Shown here: positions 42,642-51,819 of the stretch, piece by piece
How the letters are laid out: every line of letters starts with the position of its first letter
Numbering within the stretch: the first letter of the stretch is position 1
Origin: Pseudomonas sichuanensis
GTDB taxonomy: Bacteria > Pseudomonadota > Gammaproteobacteria > Pseudomonadales > Pseudomonadaceae
Assembly: GCF_003231305.1 (NCBI RefSeq)
Contig: NZ_QKVM01000031.1
Location: forward strand, 1 to 64,000
Length of the DNA: 64,000 bases
Direction: 5' to 3'
Position numbers and translations under genes: made by a program
The notes under the pieces: generated by a model
The model's input: the letters and a program-made list of their open reading frames with translations, nothing else
Database searches by the model: none
What the model was told of the DNA's origin: nothing

Positions 42642-43727
42642 TCAGCGCCGAACCAGCAGGACGCCGCTTTCCATGTGATGGGTATACGGGAACTGGTCGA
42701 ACAGCGCACAGCATTCGATGCGGTGGGTGTCCTGCAACTGGGCGATGTTCTGCGCCAGGGTCTCGGGGTTGCACGAGATATACAGGATGCGCTCGAAGCG
42801 CCGGGTCAGCTCGCAGGTGTCCGGGTCCATGCCGGCGCGCGGCGGGTCGACGAACACGGTACCGAAGTCATAGCTTTTCAGGTCGATGCCTTCCAGGCGG
42901 CGGAACGGGCGGACCTCGTTCAGGGCCTGGGTCAGCTCTTCGGCCGACAGGCGCACCAGGCGCACGTTGTCCACGCCATTCTCGTCGAGGTTGTGCAGTG
43001 CGGCGTTGACCGAGGTCTTGCTGATCTCGGTGGCCAGCACCTGGCGGGCACGGGTGGCCAGCGGCAGGGTGAAGTTGCCGTTGCCGCAGTACAGCTCCAG
43101 CAGGTCGTCGTCGCGCTCGCCCATGGCCTCGAAGGCCCAGCCGAGCATCTTCTGGTTCACCGCGCCATTGGGCTGGGTGAACGCCCCTTCGGGTTGGCGA
43201 TAGCTGAAGGTGCGGCCGGCGATGTCCAGTTTCTCTACCGCGTAGTCACGGCCGATCACCAGGCGCTTGCCCTTGGAACGGCCGATCACGCTGACATTCA
43301 GCTCGGCGGCCAACTGCTGCGCAGCGGCTTCCCAGGCGTCGTCCAGCGGGCGGTGATAGCACAGGGTGACCATGGCATCGCCGGCCAGGGTGGTGAGGAA
43401 CTCCACCTGGAACAGGCGGTTGTTCAGCGCCTCATTGCCCTGCCAGGCGGCCTTCAGGCGTGGCATCAATTCGTTGATGCGCTGGCTGGCGATGGGGAAG
43501 TCGTCGATCAGGATCGCCTTGTGCTTCTCGCCCGGGGCGAACATCGCGTAATGGCGCTGGCCCTCCTCGCGCCACAGGCGAAACTCCGCGCGCAGGCGGT
43601 AGTGCTCGCGCGGCGAGTCGAACACCGCAGGCTCGGGCGCCCCGAACGGCGCCAGCAGCTCGCGCAGGCGGGCGACCTTGGTCGCCAGCTGCGCGTCGTA
43701 TTGCGTAGGGTCGAAAACGGCACTCAT
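42642..43727 (-). CDS. trmA: tRNA (uracil-5-)-methyltransferase TrmA
   Basis: 361 residues. Makes m5U54 in tRNA. Visible: SAM motif LLELYCGNGNFTLPLA, VDPPRAGMD, and the catalytic Cys in YISCNPETLAQN. No TRAM domain or Fe-S cysteines, as expected for TrmA rather than RlmD. Start ATG overlaps the permease stop by 4 bases. Confidence 0.93.
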   Translation of the reverse strand: MSAVFDPTQYDAQLATKVARLRELLAPFGAPEPAVFDSPREHYRLRAEFRLWREEGQRHYAMFAPGEKHKAILIDDFPIASQRINELMPRLKAAWQGNEALNNRLFQVEFLTTLAGDAMVTLCYHRPLDDAWEAAAQQLAAELNVSVIGRSKGKRLVIGRDYAVEKLDIAGRTFSYRQPEGAFTQPNGAVNQKMLGWAFEAMGERDDDLLELYCGNGNFTLPLATRARQVLATEISKTSVNAALHNLDENGVDNVRLVRLSAEELTQALNEVRPFRRLEGIDLKSYDFGTVFVDPPRAGMDPDTCELTRRFERILYISCNPETLAQNIAQLQDTHRIECCALFDQFPYTHHMESGVLLVRR

Positions 43728-45019
43728 GCGTTGAACCAGCCCAGCTTGATGACAAACAGAATGGACAGGATCACCAGTGCCGGGTTCAGGTCGTGGCGAC
43801 GGCCGGACAGCAGCTTGATGGCGGTCCAGGCGATGAAGCCGAAGGCGATACCGTTGGCGATCGAGTAGGTCAGCGGCATGGCCAGGGCGGTGACCACCAC
43901 CGGCGCGGCTTCGGTAACGTCATCCCAGTTGATTTCGGCCAGGCCCGAGGCCATCAGCACGGCGACGAACAGCAGCGCCGGGGCGGTGGCGAAGGCGGGC
44001 ACGCTGCCGGCCAACGGGGCGAAGAACAGCGCCAGCAGGAACAGGACGGCGACCACGATGGCGGTCAGGCCAGTGCGGCCACCGGCACTGACGCCAGCGG
44101 CGGATTCGATGTAGCTGGTGGTGGTCGAGGTGCCCAGCAGCGAGCCGGCCATGGCGGCGGTGCTGTCGGCGATCAGGGCGCGGCCCATTTTCGGCATGTG
44201 GCCGTCCTTGCCCATCAGGCCGGCGCGCTTGGCCACGCCGATCAGGGTGCCGGAGTTGTCGAACAGGTCGACGAACAGGAAGGCGAAGATCACGCTGATC
44301 AGGCCGACGTCCAGGGCGCCCTTGATGTCCAGTTGCAGGAAGGTCGGCGCCAGCGACGGCGGCATCGACACCACGCCACCGAATGGGGTGACGTTCATGG
44401 CGATCGAGGCCACGGTCACCGCGAGGATGCCGATCAGCACCGCGCCACGCACTTTCATCGCCTCGAGGGCAACGATCAGGAAGAAGCCCAGGGTGGCGAG
44501 GATTGGCGCTGGTTTCTTGAGGTCGCCCAGGCCCACCAGGGTGGCCTGGTTATCGACGACGATGCCAGCGTTATGCAGGGCGATCAGCGCCAGGAACAGG
44601 CCGATACCGGCGGCAATGGCCGAGCGCAGCGGCAGCGGGATGCTGTTCACGATCCATTCGCGGATGCGGAAGATCGACAGCAGGAAGAACAGCACGGCGG
44701 ACAGGAACACCGCACCCAGCGCCACCTGCCAGGTGTGGCCCATGTGCAGGACCACGGTGTAGGTGAAGAAGGCGTTAAGGCCCATGCCCGGCGCCAGGGC
44801 GATCGGGTAGTTGGCGATGATGCCCATGGTCACCGAGCCGATGGCCGCGGCCAGGCAGGTGGCGACGAAGATCGCGCCCTTGTCCATGCCGGTCTCGCCG
44901 AGGATGCTCGGGTTGACGAACAGGATGTAGGCCATGGCCAGGAAGGTGGTGACGCCCGCGAGAATCTCGGTGCGCACGTTGGTGTTGTGTGCCTTTAGTT
45001 GAAACAGCCTTTCCAGCAT
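43724..45019 (-). CDS. NCS2-family purine permease (AzgA-like)
   Basis: 431 residues, 12-14 helices, of the adenine/guanine/hypoxanthine permease branch: MLERLFQLKAHNTNVRTEIL start, TFLAMAYILFVNPSILG, GLNAFFTYTVV, and the NCS2 motif region FVDLFDNSGTLIGVAKRAGL. Starts at ATG 45019; the 31 extra upstream codons of the open frame lack family similarity. Takes up purine bases with protons. Coupled to trmA by ATGA overlap. Confidence 0.88.
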   Translation of the reverse strand: MLERLFQLKAHNTNVRTEILAGVTTFLAMAYILFVNPSILGETGMDKGAIFVATCLAAAIGSVTMGIIANYPIALAPGMGLNAFFTYTVVLHMGHTWQVALGAVFLSAVLFFLLSIFRIREWIVNSIPLPLRSAIAAGIGLFLALIALHNAGIVVDNQATLVGLGDLKKPAPILATLGFFLIVALEAMKVRGAVLIGILAVTVASIAMNVTPFGGVVSMPPSLAPTFLQLDIKGALDVGLISVIFAFLFVDLFDNSGTLIGVAKRAGLMGKDGHMPKMGRALIADSTAAMAGSLLGTSTTTSYIESAAGVSAGGRTGLTAIVVAVLFLLALFFAPLAGSVPAFATAPALLFVAVLMASGLAEINWDDVTEAAPVVVTALAMPLTYSIANGIAFGFIAWTAIKLLSGRRHDLNPALVILSILFVIKLGWFNA

Positions 45020-45266
45020 GCCTGCTCCCAGGGCGCCTCGCGCCGTGAATGTATCGTCCCCAACAGCAAAGCACAGACCGTACCGGATGCCGCGGTTTTG
45101 CGTGGGGGGCAAAAAAGCCGCGCATCATACCAGCATGGGGGGCGGGGGCCTATGGCCATTGGGGGGAGGGCTTTCTGTAGCCTGTGCCGGCCTCTTTGCG
45201 GGTAAATCGCATCGGCGCATCGCCGCTCCCACAGGAATCGTGTGCCTCTTGGCGCTGTGCAATTCC

Positions 45267-45352
45267 TGTGGGTGCGGGCTTGCCCCGCGATCTCGTCGGC
45301 TCGTGAGGCGCAGGCCGTGCGGGCGCAATCGCGGGGCAAGCCCGCTCCCACG
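45267..45352. repeat. REP pair
   Basis: Inverted copies 45267-45291 and 45328-45352 in the 338-base gap between the permease promoter and the MFS gene end. Nothing else seen in the gap apart from promoter elements. Confidence 0.85.
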
Positions 45353-45357
45353 AAGGA

Positions 45358-46578
45358 TCAGCCGTTGTGCAAGCGATCCCGGTGGGTCAGGGTCGGGAAC
45401 AGTTTCATCCACACCCCGGTCACCACCAGCGTGCCCACACCCCCGAGCACCACCGCCGGCACTGTGCCAAACCAGTGCGCGGTGAGCCCCGATTCGAACT
45501 CGCCGAGCTGGTTCGAGGCGCCGATGAACAGCCCGTTCACCGCACTCACCCGGCCGCGCATTTCATCCGGGGTCTCCAGCTGCACGAAGGCGCCACGGAT
45601 GACCATGCTGATCATGTCGGCCGCGCCCAGCACCACCAGCACCGCCAGGGAGAACCAGAACGAGGTGCTCAAGCCGAAAGCGATGGTCGCCACGCCGAAC
45701 ACCCCCACCGCCGTGAACATGACCAGGCCCACCTTGCGTTCCACCGGGAAGCGCGCCAGCCACAGCGACATCAGCAGCGCGCCCACCGCCGGGGCCGAAC
45801 GCAGCAGGCCCAGGCCCCAGGCGCCGGTGAGCAGGATGTCCTTGGCGAACACCGGCAGCAGCGCGGTGGCGCCGCCCAGCAGTACGGCGAACAGGTCCAG
45901 CGAAATGGCGCCGAGGATGTCCGGGCGGCTGCGGATGAAGCGGATGCCGGCCAGAAGCGACTCAAGGCTGGCGCGGCCTTGCTGGAGGGGTTGCTGGCGG
46001 GCGTCGAGGCTGAGCATGAGCAGGCAGGCGATGACGTACAGGGCCACGGTCGGGGCATACACCCAGATACTGCCGAAGGCATACAGGAAACCGCCCACCG
46101 CCGGGGCGACGATGGTCGCCGTCTGGGTCGCCGAGGCCGACGCCGCCACCGCCCGCGGGAACAGCCCCGGCGGCACCACGTTGGGCAGCAGTGCCTGGGT
46201 GGCCGGCATCTCGAACGAGCGGGTGGCGCCCAGCAGGAAGGCCAGCACGAAGATCAGCTCGCGGCTGACGTTGTCGGTGGCACTGCCAAGGGCCAATGCC
46301 AGGGCGATCAGCGCCTGCAAGGCCTGGCAAAGCGCGGCGACCTTGCGCCGGTCATAGCGGTCGGCAACGTGCCCGGTGTGCAGCATGAACAGCACGCGCG
46401 GGGCAAATTCCACCAGCCCGACCAGGCCCAGATCGAGCACATTGCCCGTCAATTGGTAGAGGTGCCAGCCGATGGCCACGGTGAGCATCTGGAAGCCGCT
46501 GGCAGTGAAAACGCGGGCCAGCCAGAAGGCCATGAAAGGGCGGTGATGACGCAGCAACTGCGGGGCGGAGTCGGACAT
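45358..46578 (-). CDS. MFS transporter (EntS/MFS_3 type)
   Basis: 406 residues, 12 helices. Motif A-like GHVADRYDRRKV after helix 2 and the second copy in the middle loop. Closest to the enterobactin-exporter-like MFS_3 group, which also holds many drug and metabolite exporters. Substrate unknown. Start ATG 46578 with adequate upstream sequence; transcribed away from cioA. Confidence 0.82.
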   Translation of the reverse strand: MSDSAPQLLRHHRPFMAFWLARVFTASGFQMLTVAIGWHLYQLTGNVLDLGLVGLVEFAPRVLFMLHTGHVADRYDRRKVAALCQALQALIALALALGSATDNVSRELIFVLAFLLGATRSFEMPATQALLPNVVPPGLFPRAVAASASATQTATIVAPAVGGFLYAFGSIWVYAPTVALYVIACLLMLSLDARQQPLQQGRASLESLLAGIRFIRSRPDILGAISLDLFAVLLGGATALLPVFAKDILLTGAWGLGLLRSAPAVGALLMSLWLARFPVERKVGLVMFTAVGVFGVATIAFGLSTSFWFSLAVLVVLGAADMISMVIRGAFVQLETPDEMRGRVSAVNGLFIGASNQLGEFESGLTAHWFGTVPAVVLGGVGTLVVTGVWMKLFPTLTHRDRLHNG

Positions 46579-46923
46579 CGGCAGGCCTGTAACCTCGGCA
46601 ATAGAGGGGTCTGCAGAGTAGCATCTGTTTGTAACATTTAGTTGCTGAATATCGCGATGGACAGTTTTTCAGCGTCCGGAAAAGGGGGTGGGACAACGGG
46701 TCACGCGGCAATCAACCACACATCTTGTGACTTGATTCGGGACTATGCTTCCAGACATTCGTTGACCTGGATCAATCGTTCCAGATGCAACGAATTTGGC
46801 CCTCGGGCCGGAATCCCTGCGATCGAACAGAACAATTCCAACGAGCCGCACTCGATCACTGTGGGGGCAGTGGGCGACAAGGGCCACAAGCCTGGACGCC
46901 GGATTATCTGAAGAGGAAGCACC
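46579..46923. other. Control region of cioAB
   Basis: 345 bases with no gene; divergent promoters of the MFS and cioA genes and an ANR-type box at 46762-46775. Confidence 0.6.
46762..46775 (+). promoter_or_regulatory. ANR/FNR-type box upstream of cioA
   Basis: TTGACCTGGATCAA, matching TTGAY-N4-ATCAA, about 150 bases before cioA. Oxygen-responsive control of the oxidase is expected. Confidence 0.65.
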
Positions 46924-48360
46924 ATGTTCGGATTAGAAGCCCTAGAGCTCGCCCGAATCCAGTTTGCCTTTACCGTGTCCTTTCACATTCTGTTCCCGGC
47001 CATCACCATTGGCCTGGCGAGCTACCTGGCGGTTCTCGAAGGCCTTTGGCTCAAGACCGGCAACAACACCTACCGTGACCTCTACCACTTCTGGTCGAAG
47101 ATCTTCGCCGTCAACTTTGGCATGGGCGTGGTCTCCGGCCTGGTCATGGCCTACCAGTTCGGCACCAACTGGAGCCAGTTCTCCGACTTCGCAGGTTCCA
47201 TCACCGGCCCCTTGCTGACCTACGAGGTGCTGACGGCCTTCTTCCTCGAGGCCGGCTTCCTTGGCGTCATGCTGTTCGGCTGGAACCGTGTCGGCCGCGG
47301 CCTGCACTTCTTCGCCACCTGCATGGTGGCGCTCGGCACCTTGGTCTCGACCTTCTGGATCCTGGCGTCCAACAGCTGGATGCAGACCCCCCAGGGCTAT
47401 GAGATCGTCAATGGCCAGGTGATCCCGGTGGACTGGTTCGCGGTGATCTTCAACCCGTCCTTCCCCTACCGCCTGATGCACATGGCCACCGCCGCCTTCG
47501 TCGCCACGGCGTTCTTCGTCGGCGCCTCGGCGGCCTGGCACCTGTTGCGTGGCCGGGATAACCCGGCGGTGCGCAAGATGCTGTCGATGGCCATGTGGAT
47601 GGCGCTGGTGGTCGCGCCGATCCAGGCGGTGATCGGTGACTTCCACGGCCTCAACACCCTCAAGCACCAGCCGGTGAAGATCGCGGCCATCGAGGGGCAT
47701 TGGGAAAACAAACCCGGTGAACCGACGCCGCTGATCCTGTTCGGCATCCCGGACATGCAAGCCGAAACCACCCGCTTCAAGATCGAGATCCCGGCCCTGG
47801 GCAGCCTGATTCTTACCCACAGCCTGGACAAGCAAGTACCGGCAATGAAGGAGTTCCCGCCCGAAGACCGCCCCAACTCGACCATCGTGTTCTGGTCGTT
47901 CCGGGTCATGGTCGGCCTGGGCATGCTGATGATCTTCGTTGGCCTGTGGAGCGTGTGGCTGCGCAAGCGCGGCACCCTGTACAGCTCGCGGCCGTTCCTC
48001 TACCTGACCCTGTGGATGGGCCCGTCGGGGCTGATCGCCATCCTCGCTGGCTGGTTCACCACCGAGATCGGTCGCCAGCCCTGGGTGGTCTATGGGCTGA
48101 TGCGTACCGCCGACGGTGTGTCCAACCATAGTTATGCTCAGCTCGGTTTCACCCTGGTGATGTTCGTGGTGGTGTACTTCGCCCTGTTCGGCACCGGCAT
48201 CGGCTACATGATGCGGCTGGTGCGCAAAGGGCCGAAAACCGGCGAAGGCGAGGAGCACACCCCGGGTGGCCCTGGCCAGCAACGTACGCCGGCGCGGCCA
48301 CTGTCCGCCGCCGATGATGGCCATGAGGCCACCTCCACCCGCCTGAGCGAGGGGAACTGA
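46924..48360 (+). CDS. cioA: Cyanide-insensitive terminal oxidase subunit I
   Basis: 478 residues, bd-type oxidase subunit I with short Q loop. Conserved ARIQFAFTVSFHILFPAITI (heme ligand His19 region), the helix with VSGLVMAYQFGTNW, and GRQPWVVYGLMRTADGVS. Carries hemes b and d-type sites at the periplasmic side and oxidises ubiquinol. Followed one base later by cioB. Confidence 0.94.
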   Translation: MFGLEALELARIQFAFTVSFHILFPAITIGLASYLAVLEGLWLKTGNNTYRDLYHFWSKIFAVNFGMGVVSGLVMAYQFGTNWSQFSDFAGSITGPLLTYEVLTAFFLEAGFLGVMLFGWNRVGRGLHFFATCMVALGTLVSTFWILASNSWMQTPQGYEIVNGQVIPVDWFAVIFNPSFPYRLMHMATAAFVATAFFVGASAAWHLLRGRDNPAVRKMLSMAMWMALVVAPIQAVIGDFHGLNTLKHQPVKIAAIEGHWENKPGEPTPLILFGIPDMQAETTRFKIEIPALGSLILTHSLDKQVPAMKEFPPEDRPNSTIVFWSFRVMVGLGMLMIFVGLWSVWLRKRGTLYSSRPFLYLTLWMGPSGLIAILAGWFTTEIGRQPWVVYGLMRTADGVSNHSYAQLGFTLVMFVVVYFALFGTGIGYMMRLVRKGPKTGEGEEHTPGGPGQQRTPARPLSAADDGHEATSTRLSEGN

Positions 48361-48361
48361 G

Positions 48362-49369
48362 ATGGGTATCGATCTTCCGCTGATCTGGGCCGTGATCATC
48401 ATCTTCGGCGTGATGATGTACGTGGTGATGGACGGTTTCGACCTTGGGATCGGCATGCTCTTCCCGTTCGTCCAGGACGAGCGTGACCGTGATGTGATGA
48501 TGAACACCGTCGCCCCGGTATGGGACGGCAACGAAACCTGGTTGGTGCTGGGGGGCGCTGCGCTGTTCGGCGCCTTCCCGCTGGCCTATTCGGTGGTGCT
48601 GGAGGCGCTGTACCTGCCGCTGATCCTGATGCTGGTGGGGCTGATCTTCCGCGGCGTGGCCTTCGAGTTCCGCTTCAAGGCGCGGGCCAACAAGCGGCAT
48701 ATCTGGGACAAGGCGTTCATCTGGGGCTCGCTGGTGGCCACCTTCTTCCAGGGCGTGGCCCTGGGCGCCTTCATCGAAGGCTTCAAGGTGGTCGACCGCA
48801 AGTTCGTCGGCGGCTACCTGGACTGGCTGACGCCGTTCACCCTGTTCTCTGGCCTGGGCCTGATCGTCGCCTACACCCTGCTGGGCTGTACCTGGCTGAT
48901 CATGAAAACCGAAGGGCCGCTGCAGCAGAAGATGCACGACATGGCGCGGCCCCTGGCGCTGGTGCTGCTGGCGGTGATCGGCATCGTCAGCCTGTGGACT
49001 CCGATCGCCTACCCGCAGATCGCCGACCGCTGGTTCAGCATGCCTAACCTGGTGTGGTTCATGCCGGTGCCGCTACTGGTGCTGGTGACCTTCTACGGGC
49101 TGCTGCGCGCGGTTGCACGCAACGCGCACTACACGCCGTTCCTGCTCACCCTGGTGCTGATCTTCCTTGGCTACAGCGGGTTGGGGATCAGCCTGTGGCC
49201 CAACATCATCCCGCCGTCGATCAGCATCTGGGATGCCGCCGCACCGCCGCAGAGCCAGGGCTTCATGCTGGTGGGCACGCTGTTCATCCTGCCGTTCATC
49301 CTCGGGTACACCTACTGGAGCTACTACGTGTTCCGCGGCAAGGTGACCCATGAAGACGGCTATCACTAG
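48362..49369 (+). CDS. cioB: Cyanide-insensitive terminal oxidase subunit II
   Basis: 335 residues, subunit II of the bd-type oxidase: start MGIDLPLIWAVIIIFGVMMY, then GFDLGIGMLFPF, WDGNETWLVLGGAALFGAFP and IWDAAAPPQSQGFMLVG. No metal ligands; pairs with CioA. The DUF2474 gene starts 9 bases after the stop. Confidence 0.94.
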   Translation: MGIDLPLIWAVIIIFGVMMYVVMDGFDLGIGMLFPFVQDERDRDVMMNTVAPVWDGNETWLVLGGAALFGAFPLAYSVVLEALYLPLILMLVGLIFRGVAFEFRFKARANKRHIWDKAFIWGSLVATFFQGVALGAFIEGFKVVDRKFVGGYLDWLTPFTLFSGLGLIVAYTLLGCTWLIMKTEGPLQQKMHDMARPLALVLLAVIGIVSLWTPIAYPQIADRWFSMPNLVWFMPVPLLVLVTFYGLLRAVARNAHYTPFLLTLVLIFLGYSGLGISLWPNIIPPSISIWDAAAPPQSQGFMLVGTLFILPFILGYTYWSYYVFRGKVTHEDGYH

Positions 49370-49378
49370 GAGCGCGCC

Positions 49379-49522
49379 ATGATGGATGTCGAACAGAAGA
49401 AACCCTTATGGCAACGCCTGGGCTGGCTGGTGCTGATCTGGGCGCTGAGTGTCGCGGCGCTTGGGGTGTTCGCCTACGGGATGCGGATGTTCATGAATGC
49501 GGCGGGGTTGAGCACGCACTGA
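49379..49522 (+). CDS. DUF2474 small membrane protein (CydX-like position)
   Basis: 47 residues: MMDVEQKKPLWQRLGWLVLI then one helix (about 16-38) and a short tail. DUF2474 proteins sit right behind cioAB in Pseudomonas, the place that CydX/YbgT holds in cydAB operons, so a third oxidase subunit is likely though not proven here. Confidence 0.8.
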   Translation: MMDVEQKKPLWQRLGWLVLIWALSVAALGVFAYGMRMFMNAAGLSTH

Positions 49523-49543
49523 GCCTGAAGCGAAACGTCTGCT

Positions 49544-49660
49544 TGTAGGAGCGGCCTTGTGCCGCGATAGGGCCGCAGAGCGGCCTCAGGATTTCAGCGT
49601 TAATGCAGAAATCGCCGGGGCCGCTTTGCGGCCCTATCGCGACACAAGGCCGCTCCTACA
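49544..49660. repeat. Long inverted repeat (TGTAGGAGCGGCC family)
   Basis: Arms of about 33 bases (TGTAGGAGCGGCCTTGTGCC and onward, against its inverse ending CTCCTACA) separated by about 50 bases; a second REP type, between convergent cio and rlmG genes. Confidence 0.85.
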
Positions 49661-49692
49661 GTGGACGTGCAAGCCCGCTTGGTGGGGCTGAC

Positions 49693-50817
49693 TTACTTGC
49701 GGGCCTTGAGCACTACGAACTTCGGCGTCGCCGCCACTTGTTCCACACCTCTGAACAACCGCGCCAGCTTGCTGTGGTAGCCCAGGTGCCGGTTGCCGAC
49801 GATGTACAACGCTCCCCCCACCTCCAGCGCCTCGCGTGCCTGCTGGAACATGCGCCAGGCGAGGAAATCGCCGACCACCTGCTGCTGGTGGAACGGCGGG
49901 TTGCACAGCACCACGTCCAGCGACTGCTTCGCAAGCCCCGCCAGGCCATCCGCCGCCTGAATGGCTACTTCACGATCGCCCAGCGCGGCCTGCCAGTTGT
50001 CGCGGGCCGATTGCACCGCCATGTACGACTCGTCCACCAGGGTGTAATGCGCGTCAGGGTTGGCCAGGGCGCTGGCGATGGCCAGTACGCCGTTGCCGCA
50101 GCCCAGGTCTGCCACCCGGGCGCGGCCCAGGTCGCGCGGCAGGTGCGGCAGGAAGGCACGGGTGCCGATGTCCAGGCCTTCGCGGCAGAACACGTTGGCG
50201 TGGTTGACCAGCTCCAGTGCCGGTGCGTCGAGGCGGTAGCGGCTAGGGTAGGGGGACTGGGCGAGCGGGCGCTCGGCGAGCGTGGCGGTGAGCAGGCGCG
50301 CCTTCTTCTGGGCCAGCGAGGCCTGGACCGGGCCGATGTACTTTTCCATCAGGTCGCCGGCTGCACGTGGCAGGTGCTTGATCATGGCGCCGGCGATCAC
50401 CTGAGCACCGGGGGCCAGGTGGCCCTGCAGGCGGATCAGCTGTTCTTCGAGCAGGGCCAGGGTTTTCGGTACGCGCACCAGCACGCGATCGAACGGCCCT
50501 TGCCAGTGCTGGTTGGCGGGTACGAAAGGCACGGCATCGAACGGCTTGCCGTTGCCTGCCAGGTTCTTCTCCAGCGCCATGCGCGCCAGGTGCGAGTCGC
50601 CGCTGCTGGTGACGTCCAAGGTGCCGGCCAGGCTGGCGGCCAGGGCGCCGAAGCTGTCGTTGAGCACCAGCACCCGGCAGCCTGCGGCCGGTGCTTGGGC
50701 TGCCAGGTGTTCCAGCAGGTACTGGTCGGCGGCGTCGAAAGCCAGCAGCGGGTCGTTGGCCTGTTCCGGCTGGCGAATCAGGTCGAGGTCGGCGAAGGGG
50801 CTGTTGAACAGGGGCAT
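49693..50817 (-). CDS. rlmG: 23S rRNA (guanine-N2) methyltransferase RlmG
   Basis: 374 residues from ATG 50817 (MPLFNSPFADLDLIRQP). N-terminal degenerate methyltransferase-like half and C-terminal catalytic half with VADLGCGNGVLAIASA (motif I) and VLCNPPFHQQ (NPPF motif IV of N2-guanine enzymes). Modifies G1835 (E. coli numbering). The 38 extra upstream codons of the open frame are unlikely. Confidence 0.92.
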   Translation of the reverse strand: MPLFNSPFADLDLIRQPEQANDPLLAFDAADQYLLEHLAAQAPAAGCRVLVLNDSFGALAASLAGTLDVTSSGDSHLARMALEKNLAGNGKPFDAVPFVPANQHWQGPFDRVLVRVPKTLALLEEQLIRLQGHLAPGAQVIAGAMIKHLPRAAGDLMEKYIGPVQASLAQKKARLLTATLAERPLAQSPYPSRYRLDAPALELVNHANVFCREGLDIGTRAFLPHLPRDLGRARVADLGCGNGVLAIASALANPDAHYTLVDESYMAVQSARDNWQAALGDREVAIQAADGLAGLAKQSLDVVLCNPPFHQQQVVGDFLAWRMFQQAREALEVGGALYIVGNRHLGYHSKLARLFRGVEQVAATPKFVVLKARK

Positions 50818-50905
50818 GAGGTACGGCTCGGCGCGAATCTGGCCGTCGCGGTGCGCGACGTGCTTGAGGTACGCGATTCTACAGGGCTTTGCGCTTCGAG
50901 GGGGG

Positions 50906-51607
50906 TTACAGCAGGCCTTGGCGGAAGACACTGACGATGGCCGCCACCTTGTTGCTGGTGTTGGTCTTGGCGATCACGCTACGGATGTGGAAGTTCACCG
51001 TGCTGGTGGATAGCGAGAGTATCTTGGCGACATCCTCGGCGATCTTGCCTTCCGATGACCACTTCATCACTTCCAGCTCACGCTTGCTCAGCGGCACATG
51101 GTGCTCCTCGCTGGCCATGTGCCGTTCGCTCACGGCGGCATGCAGCACCTGGCACAACCACATGATCTGCGCGCCGTTTTCATAGAGTTCGATGGGGCGA
51201 ATCTGGCCGTCTGGCCGGGCGACACTCAGCTGGCTCTCGTTGTGCAACTGATCGAACAACGATTGCGTCCAGCCATGGCGCAGGCCGTGAGCACAGGCCG
51301 ACTCGCGCAGCTGCGGCACCTCTTTGAACAGGTCGTCGTTCCACAACAGCGGCAGGGTAGTCTTGCGGCATTCGCAGCAAGCCGGGTCGCTGTTCATGAA
51401 CTGCTGCTGGTAGGCCTGGTGCCATTCGTCCGGGTAGTTGCTGCGAAAATCCACCTGAGGGGCTTTGCCCGCGAAATGCATGTGGGTCGCCAGGCTGACG
51501 AATTGCATACCGAGTGCCTGAACCAGTTCGATTGCCTGGAGGAACAATCTGTCGGGGTCGCGCTCTCCCAGCATCTGCTGAAGCTGTTCGCTTTGCCACT
51601 GTGACAT
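50906..51607 (-). CDS. ppoR: LuxR-type quorum sensing regulator PpoR (solo)
   Basis: 233 residues: N-terminal autoinducer-binding domain (about 20-160, with SNYPDEWHQAYQQQ and DPACCECRKTTLPLLW, W-DP-type pocket residues) and LuxR HTH at about 170-230 (LSKRELEVMKWSSEGKIAED, STVNFHIRSVIAKTN). No luxI gene nearby, so a solo. Position next to fpr/rlmG matches PpoR of P. putida, reported to bind 3-oxo-C6-HSL. Start ATG 51607. Confidence 0.85.
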   Translation of the reverse strand: MSQWQSEQLQQMLGERDPDRLFLQAIELVQALGMQFVSLATHMHFAGKAPQVDFRSNYPDEWHQAYQQQFMNSDPACCECRKTTLPLLWNDDLFKEVPQLRESACAHGLRHGWTQSLFDQLHNESQLSVARPDGQIRPIELYENGAQIMWLCQVLHAAVSERHMASEEHHVPLSKRELEVMKWSSEGKIAEDVAKILSLSTSTVNFHIRSVIAKTNTSNKVAAIVSVFRQGLL

Positions 51608-51819
51608 TGGTGGAGCTCCCAGAAATCCGATGGATCCAATTACCGGACTGCACGGCCCAAGTGTAGGAAAAGTCCTCGTGCTGCGCTGGTTTTTTTTGCT
51701 ATAGCTGTCACGTTTCTTGCGCAGCTTTTTGTCAGCCAAAAGCGATGCCCTACAATCCGGTGGTGTTTATCCCCGGCGCTTTGCGAGACACTTGGCGCAT
51801 CTGATTTATGGAGCCCGTC

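Noticed and set aside
35044..45352. Regularly spaced palindromes as a possible CRISPR array
   Set aside because: They are dispersed REP elements between genes, kilobases apart, without unique spacers of constant length.
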